Below, in pieces: positions 52,511 to 62,624 of a stretch of DNA of 64,000 bases. Numbering within the stretch: the first letter of the stretch is position 1; each line of letters starts with the position of its first letter. The position numbers and the translations under genes were made by a program. The stretch covers positions 1,820,005-1,884,004 of the forward strand of contig NZ_ATTH01000001.1 in NCBI RefSeq assembly GCF_000419585.1. Reading direction: 5' to 3'. The stretch is from Salisaeta longa DSM 21114. GTDB taxonomy: Bacteria > Bacteroidota > Rhodothermia > Rhodothermales > Salinibacteraceae. The notes beneath the pieces are model-generated. The model searched no databases. It was given only the letters and a program-made list of their open reading frames with translations, and was not told the DNA's origin.

Positions 52511-52563
52511 GCATATCTTGGAAGGGTGCGTATCCTTCCATACATGGAGATCGCACCACGGGC

Positions 52564-52626
52564 ATGACCTCCGGCCCCATCATAGATATGACCTTCGGCC
52601 CCACCAGTGGTATGACCTTCGGCCCC
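52564..52626 (+). repeat. 24-bp tandem repeat
   Basis: ATGACCTYCGGCCCC recurs at 52564, 52588 and 52612, giving 2.6 units of 24 bp. It is non-coding and lies inside the composite repeat region; the copy number may vary. Confidence 0.85.
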
Positions 52627-52672
52627 CGCGTCGCTCGCATGCGCACCAGTGGCATGACCAAGACCCCTCACT

Positions 52673-52799
52673 CCTCGCGATGACAAGGAGTGTATTGCTT
52701 TTTTTGTGCGTTGCGCGTGCAGTCGGTCAAATCCATTGGAAGAGCCATCTGAACCATCAACGTACCGTTTCTTCATTTTACCCCTTTTGTCATTGCGAG
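52673..52799 (+). repeat. MITE-like repeat unit 1 with terminal inverted repeats
   Basis: The unit begins CCTCGCGATGACAAGG and ends CCTTTTGTCATTGCGAG, so its ends are inverted repeats. Inside are CTTTTTTTGTGCGTTG, GTGCAGTCGGTCAAA and AGCCATCTGAACCAT. Similar units lie at 52882-53009 (direct) and 63291-63419 (inverted). It encodes no protein. Confidence 0.85.
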
Positions 52800-52881
52800 C
52801 GAACGCAGTGAGCGTGGCAATCTCCGCAATGGGGCGCTCCTGCCCATACATGGAGATCGCCACGTCACTCCCTACGGTCGT

Positions 52882-53009
52882 TCCTCGCGATGACAAGGAG
52901 GGTACTGCTTTTTTGTGCGTTGGGCGTGCAGTTGGTCAAACCCGCCGGAACAGCCATCTGAACCATTCACGTATCGTTTCCGCATCTCACTCCTCTTGTC
53001 ATTGCGGGC
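52882..53009 (+). repeat. MITE-like repeat unit 2 with terminal inverted repeats
   Basis: Second direct copy, CCTCGCGATGACAAGG to CTTGTCATTGCGGG, about 210 bp after unit 1. The spacer between the two (CATACATGGAGATCGCCACGT) also recurs in the inverted region at 63430-63460, so the composite unit is larger than one hairpin. Confidence 0.85.
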
Positions 53010-53036
53010 GAACGAAGTGAGCATGGGAACCGAAGA

Positions 53037-53095
53037 TCATGCCTGTGGCGAGGTCGCAAGGTCATGCCTGTGATGGGGCCTTTAGGTCATGCTGG
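53037..53095 (+). repeat. Short tandem repeat of about 25 bp
   Basis: (A/G)GTCATGCCTGTG-type units start near 53037, 53062 and 53086. A related GGCATGCCTGTGGCGTAAC motif occurs on the minus strand near 63480-63500, showing that the inverted region kept part of this array. Confidence 0.7.
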
Positions 53096-53162
53096 AAGGG
53101 TAACCTTCACAAACGAGCAAAAACCTACCGCATAGTGCAATCAGCGAAACGTACTGACGAGC

Positions 53163-53290
53163 CATTGCATGAGTCATCGTGCATCTGCCCTGTGTGCTTC
53201 AAAGGCGGCCCCTGCTTCGGCATGTCGTCATCACTTCGCAAACCTCTCTTGCGCGGCGTCAGCGCGAACCGGCACGATTGATGCGGTTGC
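53163..53290 (+). repeat. Dispersed intergenic repeat, copy 2 of end-module (diverged)
   Basis: It matches 52373-52510 in the same orientation: ATCTGCCCTGTG, CCCCTGCTTCGGCATGTCG, CATCACTTCGCAAA and CACGATTGATGCGGTTGCC. It ends about 85 bp before the acyl-CoA dehydrogenase start. Confidence 0.8.
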
Positions 53291-53373
53291 CTTGGTTGCC
53301 CGGGCCCCGCTTGCGATCATCGCCGCGCGGTTGCTATGTTGTAACGCTTTGTTAACGCCCAATCGCTCTGCTT

Positions 53374-54555
53374 ATGCCTGCTGTCGAAGCGCTTCCGCTA
53401 GATGCCCTCCAAACCTTTCTGCACGATCACGTCGAGCCGCTGGAAGATGCGTTGCGCACGGACGGGTGGCCGGCCGTGGCAGATGACCTGGCGGCGGTGC
53501 AGCGCGCCGTTAAAGCACGCGGCTGGTGGTGCCCCCAACTGCCGGAGGCCGAAGGCGGTATGGGCCTTTCGCTGGAAGACTTTGCGCGTGTCAGCGAAGT
53601 GCTCGGCCGTTCGCCGCTGGGCCATGTGGCCTTCAACTGTCAAGCGCCCGATGCGGGCAACATGGAGCTCCTCGCGGCGCACGCTACCCCCGCGCAACGG
53701 GAGCGATTCCTCGATCCGCTGGTGGGCGGCCGCCTCCGCAGTTGCTTTGCCATGACCGAGCCCGAACACGCGGGCTCGAACCCCAAGCACCTGAGCACCA
53801 CCGCTACGCCCACCGATGACGGCTACCGCCTACGGGGCCACAAGTGGTTTACGACCGGCGCGCACGGAGCCGCCTTTGCCATCGTCATGGCCGTCACGCA
53901 CCCCGATGCCGACGACCCCTACGCGTGGGCCAGCATGCTGCTGGTGCCCATGGACGCCAACGGCGTCGAGCACGTGCAGCGCCTCCCAATTATGGGCGAG
54001 CGCGGGGCGGGCTGGCTGAGCCACTCCGAGCTGCGCTTCCACGACGTCGTCGTGCCGCCTGCTCACGTGCTAGGACCGCCGGGCCGGGGCTTTGCGCTGG
54101 CACAAGAGCGCCTGGGCCCCGGCCGCATCCACCATTGCATGCGGTGGATTGGCATCTGCGAACGCGCTTTTGCGATGATGTGCGAGCGAGCGGCCACGCG
54201 GGTGGTGCGCGACGGCGAAACGCTCAGTCAGCAGCAGAGCTTCCAGCATGCCGTGGCCGAGTGCCGCGCCTCCATCGATGCTGCGCGGCTCTTGGTGCTC
54301 AACGCCGCCCAAACCATCGCGCGCGACGGGGCCCGCGCGGCCCGCACCGATATTTCCACCATCAAGTTTTTTGTGGCCGATGTTTTGCATCGTGTACTCG
54401 ACGAAGCCATTCAGGCGCACGGTGCCTACGGCCTCACCGACGACACCTTGCTGAGCTTTTGGTACCGCCACGAACGCGGCGCCTCCATCTACGACGGCCC
54501 AAGCGAGGTGCACAAGAACGTGGTGGCCCGGCGCATTTTGCGCACATACGAATGA
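53374..54555 (+). CDS. Acyl-CoA dehydrogenase family protein
   Basis: The product has 393 residues. Family landmarks: CFAMTEPEHAGSNP for FAD/acyl binding, WFTTGAHGA, LGPGRIHHCMRWIG and the C-terminal YDGPSEVHKNVVARRIL. At the usual catalytic-base position of the YEGxxxVHR motif there is Asp (YDGPSEVHK), as in ACAD10/11-like enzymes. It oxidises an acyl-CoA to its 2-enoyl form. An alpha/beta hydrolase gene follows by 33 bp, suggesting a shared catabolic role. Confidence 0.9.
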   Translation: MPAVEALPLDALQTFLHDHVEPLEDALRTDGWPAVADDLAAVQRAVKARGWWCPQLPEAEGGMGLSLEDFARVSEVLGRSPLGHVAFNCQAPDAGNMELLAAHATPAQRERFLDPLVGGRLRSCFAMTEPEHAGSNPKHLSTTATPTDDGYRLRGHKWFTTGAHGAAFAIVMAVTHPDADDPYAWASMLLVPMDANGVEHVQRLPIMGERGAGWLSHSELRFHDVVVPPAHVLGPPGRGFALAQERLGPGRIHHCMRWIGICERAFAMMCERAATRVVRDGETLSQQQSFQHAVAECRASIDAARLLVLNAAQTIARDGARAARTDISTIKFFVADVLHRVLDEAIQAHGAYGLTDDTLLSFWYRHERGASIYDGPSEVHKNVVARRILRTYE

Positions 54556-54588
54556 CCTCCACCGATTTCTCATAACTCCCTCTTTGCT

Positions 54589-55416
54589 ATGCCCCACGTT
54601 ACCGTTAACGACTGCGACTACTTTTACACCACAGCGGGCGACGGCCCGGAAACCATCTTTTTCGCCCATGGCTTTTTGATGACGCACCGCATGTGGGCGC
54701 ATCAGATGGAGGCCTTTGCCGACGACTACCGCTGCATCGCCATCGACTGGCGCGGGCAGGGGCAATCGGAAGTGACCGAGGACGGCTACAGCGTGCCGGA
54801 GCTGGCCGATGACACCGTGGCCCTGTTCGATGCGCTCGCCATCGATCGCTGCCACTACGTGGGCCTCTCGATGGGCGGCTTTGTGGGCTTTCACCTGCTC
54901 GTCGATCATGCCGACCGGCTACACAGCGCGGCCCTTCTGGAAACCCAGGCCGGATCGGAAGAAACCATGCGGCGCATTCAGTATCAGGCCATGCTGCGGC
55001 TCGTTAAAACCGTGGGCTATGGCCCTGTCATCGACCGCGTGATGCCGATCTTGTTCGGGGAGACGTTCTGCGCCGAGCAGCCCGAAGCGCTGGAGGAATG
55101 GAAGGACATCGTGCGCGCCAACGACCGGCAAGGGGTCTATCGTGCAGGGCAGGGCATTTTTACCCGGGAGAATTTACTCCCCCGGTTGGACGAGGTCACC
55201 ACGCCTACGCTTATTGTGGTGGGGGAAGAGGACGTGGCCACGCCGCCCGCTAAAGCCGAGCAAGCCCATGCCGCGATTCCAACGAGCGAGCTGGTGCGTC
55301 TGCCGAAGGCCGGACACTCGAGCGCCATTGAGCGCCCCGAAGCCGTCACCGAGACGCTGCGCACATTCATTGGCGCTCACGCGGCGGTGGATGCGTCCGA
55401 CGAGGCGACCGCTTAA
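54589..55416 (+). CDS. Alpha/beta hydrolase
   Basis: The product has 275 residues. The oxyanion loop is FFAHGFLM, the nucleophile elbow GLSMGG, the acid lies in GEEDVATPP and the His in AGHSSAIERPE. This matches the esterase/lactonase-like group (3-oxoadipate enol-lactonase-like). There is no signal peptide. It follows the acyl-CoA dehydrogenase gene closely. Substrate unknown. Confidence 0.9.
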   Translation: MPHVTVNDCDYFYTTAGDGPETIFFAHGFLMTHRMWAHQMEAFADDYRCIAIDWRGQGQSEVTEDGYSVPELADDTVALFDALAIDRCHYVGLSMGGFVGFHLLVDHADRLHSAALLETQAGSEETMRRIQYQAMLRLVKTVGYGPVIDRVMPILFGETFCAEQPEALEEWKDIVRANDRQGVYRAGQGIFTRENLLPRLDEVTTPTLIVVGEEDVATPPAKAEQAHAAIPTSELVRLPKAGHSSAIERPEAVTETLRTFIGAHAAVDASDEATA

Positions 55417-55427
55417 GGCTGACGCCC

Positions 55428-56423
55428 TTAGCCCCGGACCCGAAGCAACTTCGTCACCGAGCCGCCGGTATGGATGGCCCGGATGGCATCGGCAAAGAGC
55501 GGGGCGGCATCGCACACCGTTAGCAGATCGCGGGCCGCGGTGTCCTGCAGGCGAAACGGCGGAATCGTGTTGGTCGTCCAGAGGGCGGCGATGGGTGCGG
55601 CCTGCAACGTCGCCGCCGCGGCGCCCACAAAGAGCCCGTGCGTGATGACCAAAATCACGCGTGCGGCGCCGGCCTCGGCCGCCGATTGAGCCGCCTGCGC
55701 GATCGTCCCGCCCGTGCTAATCAGGTCGTCGAGCACCAGCACCGTCGCCCCCGCCACGTCGCCCACCAGCGTGCCTCCACTGACGCCCTCTTCGCGGCGG
55801 ATTTTTTCCACAAACGCGGTTTGGATGTCACGGCCCAGCGCCGCGCGGAGGCCTTCCGCAAAGCGCGCCGCACGCTTCACGCCCCCCTCGTCGGGCGACA
55901 GCACCACCAGGCGTTCCTCGTCGCTTAACGTGTGGGCGGCGTGCTGCACAAACAGCGGGCGCGCCTCCAGGTGATCGGTGCCCACGCGAAAGGCATTTTG
56001 AAAGGCCGCCAGATTGTGTACGTCCATGGTCACCACACGATCGGCCCCCACGGCTTCCAGCATGGCCGCAATGTAGCGCGTGGATACCGGATCGCGGGGA
56101 CGCGTCTTGCGATCTTTGCGGGCGTAGCACAGGTATGGGATGAGCACGGTGATGCGCCGCGCGTCGGCATCTTCAAGCGCTCCAATAAACAGAAGGAGGC
56201 GCGTTAGCTTCTCGCTGATGCTGTACCGCGGCCCGCCGTGTAGCGACTGCACCACAAAGACGTCGCGGCCGCGCACGTTGACCAGCGACCGCAGCAGGTG
56301 CTCGCCATCGGTAAACGTTTGCTCCTCGTGGTCGTCGAGCGACCGGTTCATGGCCGCCGCGACGCGCGCGCCAAAATCGTGGGTTTCGGAAAGAGCGAAG
56401 AGGCGCAGGTCGGGGGCAGGCAT
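55428..56423 (-). CDS. prs: Ribose-phosphate pyrophosphokinase (PRPP synthetase)
   Basis: The product has 331 residues. Two PRTase-like halves are seen: GRDVFVVQSL, ITVLIPYLCYARKDRKTRPRDPVSTRYIA, VVTMDVHN for ATP/ribose-5-phosphate binding, and the PRPP loop VLVLDDLISTGGTI. The divergent C-terminus suggests a specialised homologue rather than certain main Prs. It is downstream of fabF (54 bp) on the same strand. Confidence 0.87.
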   Translation of the reverse strand: MPAPDLRLFALSETHDFGARVAAAMNRSLDDHEEQTFTDGEHLLRSLVNVRGRDVFVVQSLHGGPRYSISEKLTRLLLFIGALEDADARRITVLIPYLCYARKDRKTRPRDPVSTRYIAAMLEAVGADRVVTMDVHNLAAFQNAFRVGTDHLEARPLFVQHAAHTLSDEERLVVLSPDEGGVKRAARFAEGLRAALGRDIQTAFVEKIRREEGVSGGTLVGDVAGATVLVLDDLISTGGTIAQAAQSAAEAGAARVILVITHGLFVGAAAATLQAAPIAALWTTNTIPPFRLQDTAARDLLTVCDAAPLFADAIRAIHTGGSVTKLLRVRG

Positions 56424-56477
56424 TGCGCAGAATCGGGGCAGGCGGTAATCAGCATCAGACGGCGGGCGAGGCCCGTG

Positions 56478-57737
56478 CTACGGCGCCGGCGTAAACGCCA
56501 GCGTGGTGTTGTGTCCGCCAAAGCCAAAGGCGTTGGCCAGGGCGGCCCGTAGCGGACGCTCCTCGGCCGTGCCCAGCGTGTAGTTGAGCGTGCAGCCCTC
56601 CTCCACCGTCTCGGTGTTGATGGTGGGCGGCACAATGCCGTGATGCAGCGCGAGCACCGTGGCGATCGATTCGACGGCTCCCGCAGCACCCAGCAGATGG
56701 CCCGTCATGCTCTTGGTGGCCGAGCAGCTGATCTCGTGGGCGTGGTCGCCAAAGGCCTGCTCGATCGCCTTCGACTCGATGATGTCGCCCACCGGGGTGG
56801 ATGTGGCGTGCATGTTGATGTGGTCGATGTCGGTGCGCGCGAGGCCCGCGTCGTCCACCGCGCCGTGCATGGCCAGCGTGGCGCCCCGGCCGTCGGGATC
56901 GGGCGCGGCGTAGTGGTGCGCGTCGTTCGACTTCCCAAAGCCCGCAACCTCCGCGTAGATGCGCGCCCCGCGGGCCTCAGCGTGCTCCAGGGTCTCCAAA
57001 ATCAGAGCGCCGGCGCCTTCGGACGGCACGAACCCGTCGCGGTCCACATCGAACGGACGACTCGCCTCGGTGGGTGCGTCGTTGCGCGAGGAGAGCGCGC
57101 GCATCGAGCCAAAGCCGCCCACGCACAGCTCATTGATGGCTGCCTCGGTGCCGCCGGCGATCATAACATCGGCGTGGCCATGGCGCAGCAGCATCAGGCT
57201 ATCGGCGACCGCGTCGTTACCCGTCGCGCACGCCGAGATGACGCAGTGGTTGGGCCCGCGCAGGGTGTGCTCCATGGCAATGAGGCCCGCCGCCATGTTG
57301 CTAATCATCATGGGCACAAAGAAGGGCGAGAGACGCCGCGGGCCGTGTTCGCGAAAGACTTCGGCCTGCTCCTGGAACAGATCGACGCCGCCAATGCCGG
57401 TGCCAAAGATAACGCCGATGCGATCGCGGGCGTCGGGGGAGAGCTCCTTGGGCTGCAACGCCGCATCGGCCAACGCATCGGCCGCCACCGCCAGCGCGTA
57501 CTGACTGAACCGGTCGAGGCGGCGGGCCTGCTTCGCATCCACGTACGCCGTGGGATCGAAGTCGCGGATCTCGCCCGCAATCTGACAACGGAAGTCCGAC
57601 GCGTCGAAGCGGGTGGTGGGCCCAATGCCGCTAGCGCCGGTGGTAAGCCCCTCCCAGAAGGCATCTACAGAATTGCCCAGCGGCGTAAGCGCCCCCAGGC
57701 CGGTGACAACAACACGAGAAGAAGTAGCGGAAGCCAT
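56478..57737 (-). CDS. fabF: Beta-ketoacyl-ACP synthase II
   Basis: The product has 419 residues. The thiolase-fold catalytic triad is complete: Cys170 in ISACATGNDA, His in NMHATSTPVGD and His in KSMTGHLLGAAG. The C-terminal NAFGFGGHN loop is conserved. It elongates acyl-ACP in fatty-acid synthesis. No acpP or fabG lies nearby. Confidence 0.96.
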   Translation of the reverse strand: MASATSSRVVVTGLGALTPLGNSVDAFWEGLTTGASGIGPTTRFDASDFRCQIAGEIRDFDPTAYVDAKQARRLDRFSQYALAVAADALADAALQPKELSPDARDRIGVIFGTGIGGVDLFQEQAEVFREHGPRRLSPFFVPMMISNMAAGLIAMEHTLRGPNHCVISACATGNDAVADSLMLLRHGHADVMIAGGTEAAINELCVGGFGSMRALSSRNDAPTEASRPFDVDRDGFVPSEGAGALILETLEHAEARGARIYAEVAGFGKSNDAHHYAAPDPDGRGATLAMHGAVDDAGLARTDIDHINMHATSTPVGDIIESKAIEQAFGDHAHEISCSATKSMTGHLLGAAGAVESIATVLALHHGIVPPTINTETVEEGCTLNYTLGTAEERPLRAALANAFGFGGHNTTLAFTPAP

Positions 57738-57898
57738 AAAAGCAGGTCAGTTGCAAAGGAGAGCACAAACCGGGCGAGCACTGTTAGTGTAGCCAGCACC
57801 ACCGTCAGGCGCAACCGATGCGACGGGCACGCACGTCAATTTCAAACCGTGCCCTCCGATGCGTTCCCTGCTGTACGTAAGCCATGGGGGCGCCGGCG

Positions 57899-58282
57899 TT
57901 ACACCGGCTGCAGATTCACGGCGATGTGTGGCGGCTGGGCGTAAAGCTTGTTCGACGCCTGCGCCCGAAACCATCGCCACCGGCCGTTGCCCGTGCGCAA
58001 CCGCAAGAACCACGACGCCTTTCGCTTGCGCTGCCGCACCATGTGGGCCATGTCCTGCATCACCTGATGCAAGTTGCGCCCGTGCACATGCGTGAAGAAG
58101 CACGGATTGAGCGCCTCCTCGTCGTCATATTCGAGCAGGCGCTGAGCGGTTGGGGTGGCATGCAGGATCGTGCCTGAGCGGTCGAGGTGTAGTTGCGGCA
58201 CATGCGGCGGGAGATCATTATGAGGCTGGAAGCGCTTCCAGCCGGCCATAGCATCTGATACCGGAGCAGCGTGGTGATTCAT
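57899..58282 (-). CDS. Small single-domain PAS protein
   Basis: The product has 127 residues. A PAS domain covers most of it: LDRSGTILHATPTAQRLLEYDDEEALNPCFFTHVHGRN, then SWFLRLRTGNGRWRWFRAQASN. There is no output domain. It may act as a stand-alone sensor module interacting with a partner. It lies between the fabF gene and a divergent cyclophilin gene. Confidence 0.78.
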   Translation of the reverse strand: MNHHAAPVSDAMAGWKRFQPHNDLPPHVPQLHLDRSGTILHATPTAQRLLEYDDEEALNPCFFTHVHGRNLHQVMQDMAHMVRQRKRKASWFLRLRTGNGRWRWFRAQASNKLYAQPPHIAVNLQPV

Positions 58283-58595
58283 GGGTACCGAAGCTTGTTC
58301 GTTGAACTGAAATGCTAGATTCGCAGCATCCGCTGCGGTGCGTTAATTGTGTCGTGCTGTCAACCAAACGGCGCAGCTGATACCGTCACGCATACAGGGT
58401 ACATACGCCAAGGATCCGCCGCCGAGAACCTGTCGCTTTTCGGCGTGTCGCTTTCTGCAATTGCACCACCGGTACTTCTGACGCATGACGAGCGTCGGTT
58501 GGGGCCGTGCCCCCGATGCGCCCCCTGATGCGGGAAACACTGGGGAAGGGGACCGGTCGGATTGCTCCATCAACTGTTTGAAAATGTGTATCTTT
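58283..58595. other. Divergent intergenic region, nothing distinct seen
   Basis: The 313-bp stretch separates the PAS gene and the cyclophilin gene and should contain both promoters. No gene, clear terminator or repeat is visible. Confidence 0.5.
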
Positions 58596-59084
58596 ATGGC
58601 CGACCATCAACAGTGGAACCAGCCGCCGGAGCAGTCCATCGATCCCGATGCGACGTACACCGCGACCCTTGAGACCGACAAAGGTACCATTACCGCGGAG
58701 CTGTATCCGGAGCACGCGCCGAAGACGGTCAACAATTTCGTATTCCTGGCCAACGAGGATTTTTACGACGGCACCACGTTTCACCGTGTCATCGACGGCT
58801 TTATGATTCAGGGCGGCGATCCTACCGGCACCGGCCGCGGCGGCCCGGGGTATCAGTTCGAAGACGAAGTGGACGACAACCCGCTCACGCACGAAACCGG
58901 CGCCCTCTCGATGGCCAACGCGGGCCCCAACACAAACGGCAGCCAGTTTTTCATCACGCATGCCCCGCAGCCGCACCTGGACGGCAAGCACACCGTATTT
59001 GGGAAAGTGACCGACGGGCAAGACGTGGTGGATGCCATTGAAGCCGACGACATCATCCAACGCGTTTCCATCGATACGGCATGA
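58596..59084 (+). CDS. Cyclophilin-type peptidyl-prolyl cis-trans isomerase
   Basis: The product has 162 residues from the ATG at 58596, chosen because it directly precedes the conserved part; an upstream extension has no family match. Motifs: [39 protein letters not shown] and [11 protein letters not shown]. It is cytoplasmic (no signal) and catalyses proline isomerisation. Confidence 0.94.
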   Translation: MADHQQWNQPPEQSIDPDATYTATLETDKGTITAELYPEHAPKTVNNFVFLANEDFYDGTTFHRVIDGFMIQGGDPTGTGRGGPGYQFEDEVDDNPLTHETGALSMANAGPNTNGSQFFITHAPQPHLDGKHTVFGKVTDGQDVVDAIEADDIIQRVSIDTA

Positions 59085-59279
59085 CCGCGTGCCACCGGCC
59101 TGTCGTGTTGCCATACGACCGCGACGGCACACACGTCACGTAAAGCGTAGCCTCGTGGCCACGGTGCGGCTCGCTAGGGCGAGCTTCATCGTGGCGCGTG
59201 CGTTATTGGCCACACCGGGCCATCGCGCCTCCGTTGCCTTGTTCTGTTGCGTGCTTCTCCCTTGCCCGAGGCCTTGACC

Positions 59280-59870
59280 ATGCGTCAACTGTTACGCTTT
59301 ACGTTGTGGAGCATCCTGCTCGCTACGACACTCTCTGCCTGCAACATCCCGGCCGACCGGGCACCGGTGCAATCTGCCCCCCCAAGCACTTCCCCCGATA
59401 CCGGGCATGGCGTTTCCGCTGCCCCCTGGCGCCCGCAGCGCGCGCTCCCGCCCACCCAGCAAGCCGTTGCCCAAACGGTGTACGTGCCCGCCTACTCGTA
59501 CATCTACTTCAACCTGACCGACCGCCCGCAGGTCATTGACCTCGCGGTTACGCTGAGCGTGCGCAACACCAGCATCAACCGCCCCATCACCCTCACCTCG
59601 GTGACGTACCACGACTCGGAAGGCACCTGGGTGCGGCAGTACCTCGACGCCCCGCAGACGCTGGCACCCCTGGCCTCCACCGCGTTTGTCGTTGCCAAAG
59701 ACGATCGCACGGGCGGCGCCGGAGCCAACTTCATTGTGGAGTGGGAGGCGGACGCGCCGGTTGCTCCGCCGGTTATTGAATCCGTTATGATTAGCACGCA
59801 GTCGGCGCTTGGCATCTCCTTTACCAGCCCCGGCCGCGTCATCCGAAGCGCGCCTCGCCCCACCCCGTAA
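59280..59870 (+). CDS. DUF3124 lipoprotein
   Basis: The product has 196 residues with lipobox TTLSACN. The DUF3124 body is recognisable: QTVYVPAYSYIYF, LAVTLSVRNTSINRPITLTSVTYHDSEG, YLDAPQTLAPLASTAFVVAKDDRTGGAGANFIVEW. Its stop overlaps the antiporter start by one base, and the pairing hints at a role connected to ion transport or envelope stress. Confidence 0.85.
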   Translation: MRQLLRFTLWSILLATTLSACNIPADRAPVQSAPPSTSPDTGHGVSAAPWRPQRALPPTQQAVAQTVYVPAYSYIYFNLTDRPQVIDLAVTLSVRNTSINRPITLTSVTYHDSEGTWVRQYLDAPQTLAPLASTAFVVAKDDRTGGAGANFIVEWEADAPVAPPVIESVMISTQSALGISFTSPGRVIRSAPRPTP

Positions 59871-61927
59871 TGCCTATGCCTCCCCTTGTTGCCGCCGGCG
59901 TCACGCTTCCGTTCCTCGACGATGTGGTGCTCCTGCTCGTGCTGGGCATTGCCATTGCCTACGTGTGCGTGCGCTTTCACGTGATGCCCATCGTCGGCTT
60001 TCTGCTGACCGGCGTGGTGATTGGTCCAAGCGTGCTTGGCCTCGTAAACGACCCGGCCCTGGTGCAAAACCTGGCCGAGGTGGGCGTCATCCTGCTGCTT
60101 TTTACCATTGGGCTGGAGTTTAGCCTGGAAAAGCTGGCGCGCATCCGGCGGCTGGTGCTGGGCGCCGGGAGCCTGCAGGTGGGCGCAACGCTGCTCATCG
60201 TGGCGGGGGCCTGCCGGTGGTGGGGCGTGGGCTGGCCCGAGGCCCTGTTCACCGGCGGCCTCGTCGCCCTCTCCTCTACAGCCCTCGTCCTGGGCATCCT
60301 CGCGGCCCGCAAAGAGACCGAAACGGCGGCCGGACAGGGCGCGCTGGGCGTGCTCATCTTTCAAGACCTGGCCGTAGTGGCCTTCGTGCTGGTGGTGCCC
60401 CTGCTGGGCGGCGAGGGCGGCCACCCGCTGGACCTGGCGTGGGCGCTGGGCAAGGCCGCCGCACTCATCGCAAGCGTGCTGGTGGCGGCCCGCAGCGTAG
60501 TGCCGTGGCTCCTGGAGCGCGTCGCCCGCACGCGCAGCCACGAGCTGTTTCTGATGACGATCGTTGCGCTCTGCTTTGGCACCGCCTGGCTCAGCAGCCT
60601 GGCCGACGTGAGCCTTGCCCTGGGCGCGTTTTTGGCGGGCCTCGCCGTGAGCGAAAGTCCCTACAGCGCGCAGGCGCTCAGCGAAGTGGTCCCGCTGCAA
60701 ATCCTATTCAACGCTGCGTTCTTCGTCTCCGTGGGCATGCTCATGGACGTGGGGTTCTTCTGGGCCCACCTGTGGATGGTGCTGGGCCTTGCAGCGCTCG
60801 TGGTTGTCCTGAAGGGACTTGTTACAGCGGCCAGCGTGCGCCTAACCGGCTACCCGACGCGCGCGGCCGTGGCCACCGGGTTGCTTCTGGCGCAGGTCGG
60901 TGAGTTTTCGTTTGTGCTCAACACCGCCGGCCGCGCTGTGGGCCTCCACCCGATGGGCCTGGGCACGAGCGGCGAACAGCTGTTCATTGCCACCACCGTC
61001 CTCCTGATGCTGTGCACGCCGCTGCTGGCCCAACGCGCCCCCCGTGCCGGTCAGCAGGTGGAAGATTGGCTGCAGCGCCTCGGCCTCACGCCGGGCGCCG
61101 ATGCCGTGTCGCCGGCGCCGCCCCTGGAGGACCATGCGCTGATTGTGGGCTACGGACCCGCTGGGCGCCGCCTTGCCACCGTGCTACGCAGCACCGGCAT
61201 CCCGCTCATCATCCTGGACCTCAACCCGCAGTCCATTGCCGATGCGACGGCCGATGGGTACACGGCGCTCTACGGCGATGCCAGCCGGGCGCACGTCCTC
61301 GAAGCGGCCCACGTGTCGCACGCCAAGTTGTGCGTCGTTGCCATCAACGACCGGCGGGCCGTCGGGCGCATCGTGGAAGCGGCCCGCGAGGCCAACCCAA
61401 CGCTGCGCGTGATTGCGCGGACGCCGTATCTTGCCGATGTGGAGGCCCTGCACGCCGCCGGCGCCGAGGTTGTTGTGCCGGAAGAGATGGAAAGCACCGT
61501 GCGCCTATTTTCGGAAGTGCTGCGGGCGTATCAGATTCCGGCGCACGAGATTCAGGAGCATGTGCAGGAGGTGCGCGCCCATGATTATGCCCTGATGCGT
61601 GCCGGCGACGAAGCCGCACCTGCTATGCCGCTTCACCTCCACGGCCTGCACGAAGAGAACCTGCACACGCGCGTGGTGTGGGTGCGGCCCGGCAGCCGCG
61701 CCGCGGGCCATTCCCTGGCCGAGCTGTCGCTGCCCACAACCTACGGCCTCACCGTTTTGGCCGTGCGGCGCGACGACACGAACATTCCCACCCCCGACGG
61801 CCACTTTGTCCTCGCCCCCGACGACCGGCTCACGCTGGTTGGCCCCGCCGAAGCGTTCGCGCAGTGCGCCGACGTCTTCCGCGTTGCAGAAGAACGCTGG
61901 GAAAACCCGCGTCAGGACGAAGCCTGA
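59870..61927 (+). CDS. KefB-like cation:proton antiporter (CPA2) with TrkA-N and TrkA-C domains
   Basis: The product has 685 residues. About 12 membrane segments of the CPA2 Na+/K+:H+ exchanger fold include [26 protein letters not shown] and [14 protein letters not shown] TrkA-N nucleotide-binding domain follows ([36 protein letters not shown]), then a TrkA-C domain ([21 protein letters not shown]). Regulated K+ efflux is the likely role, important for osmotic balance. Overlaps folE by 16 bp (convergent). Confidence 0.94.
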   Translation: MPMPPLVAAGVTLPFLDDVVLLLVLGIAIAYVCVRFHVMPIVGFLLTGVVIGPSVLGLVNDPALVQNLAEVGVILLLFTIGLEFSLEKLARIRRLVLGAGSLQVGATLLIVAGACRWWGVGWPEALFTGGLVALSSTALVLGILAARKETETAAGQGALGVLIFQDLAVVAFVLVVPLLGGEGGHPLDLAWALGKAAALIASVLVAARSVVPWLLERVARTRSHELFLMTIVALCFGTAWLSSLADVSLALGAFLAGLAVSESPYSAQALSEVVPLQILFNAAFFVSVGMLMDVGFFWAHLWMVLGLAALVVVLKGLVTAASVRLTGYPTRAAVATGLLLAQVGEFSFVLNTAGRAVGLHPMGLGTSGEQLFIATTVLLMLCTPLLAQRAPRAGQQVEDWLQRLGLTPGADAVSPAPPLEDHALIVGYGPAGRRLATVLRSTGIPLIILDLNPQSIADATADGYTALYGDASRAHVLEAAHVSHAKLCVVAINDRRAVGRIVEAAREANPTLRVIARTPYLADVEALHAAGAEVVVPEEMESTVRLFSEVLRAYQIPAHEIQEHVQEVRAHDYALMRAGDEAAPAMPLHLHGLHEENLHTRVVWVRPGSRAAGHSLAELSLPTTYGLTVLAVRRDDTNIPTPDGHFVLAPDDRLTLVGPAEAFAQCADVFRVAEERWENPRQDEA

Positions 61928-62577
61928 ACGAGCCGCATAAATTCAGTGCGCGTGCGGTGCTTCTCAAACTCGCCGCTCATGGAGCTCGTTGTCGTGCGTG
62001 AGCTCTGTTTCTCTACGCCGCGCATCATCATGCATAGGTGCTGCGCCTCGATAACCACCGCCGCGCCCAAGGGCTGCAGCACTTCATCAATCGCATCGCG
62101 GATTTGGAGCGTGAGGCGTTCTTGCACCTGCAGGCGACGCGCAAACACTTCCACCGTCCGCGGAATCTTGCTGAGCCCCACGATGTGTCCGTCGGGAATG
62201 TACGCCACGTGCGCCCGCCCAAAGAACGGCAGCATGTGGTGTTCGCACAGGGAGTAAAACTCGATGTCTTTTACCAAGATCATCTCGTCGTACGCCTCGG
62301 CGAAAAGCGCTTGCTGCAGAATGGCTTTCGGATCTTGGGCGTACCCTTGCGTCAGAAATTGGTAGGCTTTGGCCACGCGCTGCGGGGTGTCGAGCAGCCC
62401 CTCGCGCGACGGATCCTCGCCCAGGTCCGTGAGGATGTCGCGCATGCGGGCCGCCACCCGGTCGGTGGTTTCCGCATCGTAATGGTCGCGGCGGTCGTAC
62501 GTCTTGTGGGCGCCGTTGACGGGGGCACCGTCGCCCGAAATGTCGTGCAGGTCCGAAAGGATTTTCTTTTCAGCCAT
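61912..62577 (-). CDS. folE: GTP cyclohydrolase I
   Basis: The product has 221 residues. Signature motifs: [22 protein letters not shown] (zinc Cys and His), [23 protein letters not shown] and [18 protein letters not shown] (second zinc Cys). It makes 7,8-dihydroneopterin triphosphate, the entry to folate, queuosine and biopterin pathways. The pyruvoyl-tetrahydropterin-synthase-type gene lies 47 bp upstream in the same direction. Confidence 0.96.
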   Translation of the reverse strand: MAEKKILSDLHDISGDGAPVNGAHKTYDRRDHYDAETTDRVAARMRDILTDLGEDPSREGLLDTPQRVAKAYQFLTQGYAQDPKAILQQALFAEAYDEMILVKDIEFYSLCEHHMLPFFGRAHVAYIPDGHIVGLSKIPRTVEVFARRLQVQERLTLQIRDAIDEVLQPLGAAVVIEAQHLCMMMRGVEKQSSRTTTSSMSGEFEKHRTRTEFMRLVQASS

Positions 62578-62624
62578 AAAAAGGCACCTCGCAGGTGCAA
62601 TCGTATAAGAAAAATCGGGGCGCG

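Noticed and set aside
52564-53095. CRISPR array
   Set aside because: Units of 24-25 bp are contiguous or imperfect without unique spacers, and there are no cas genes.
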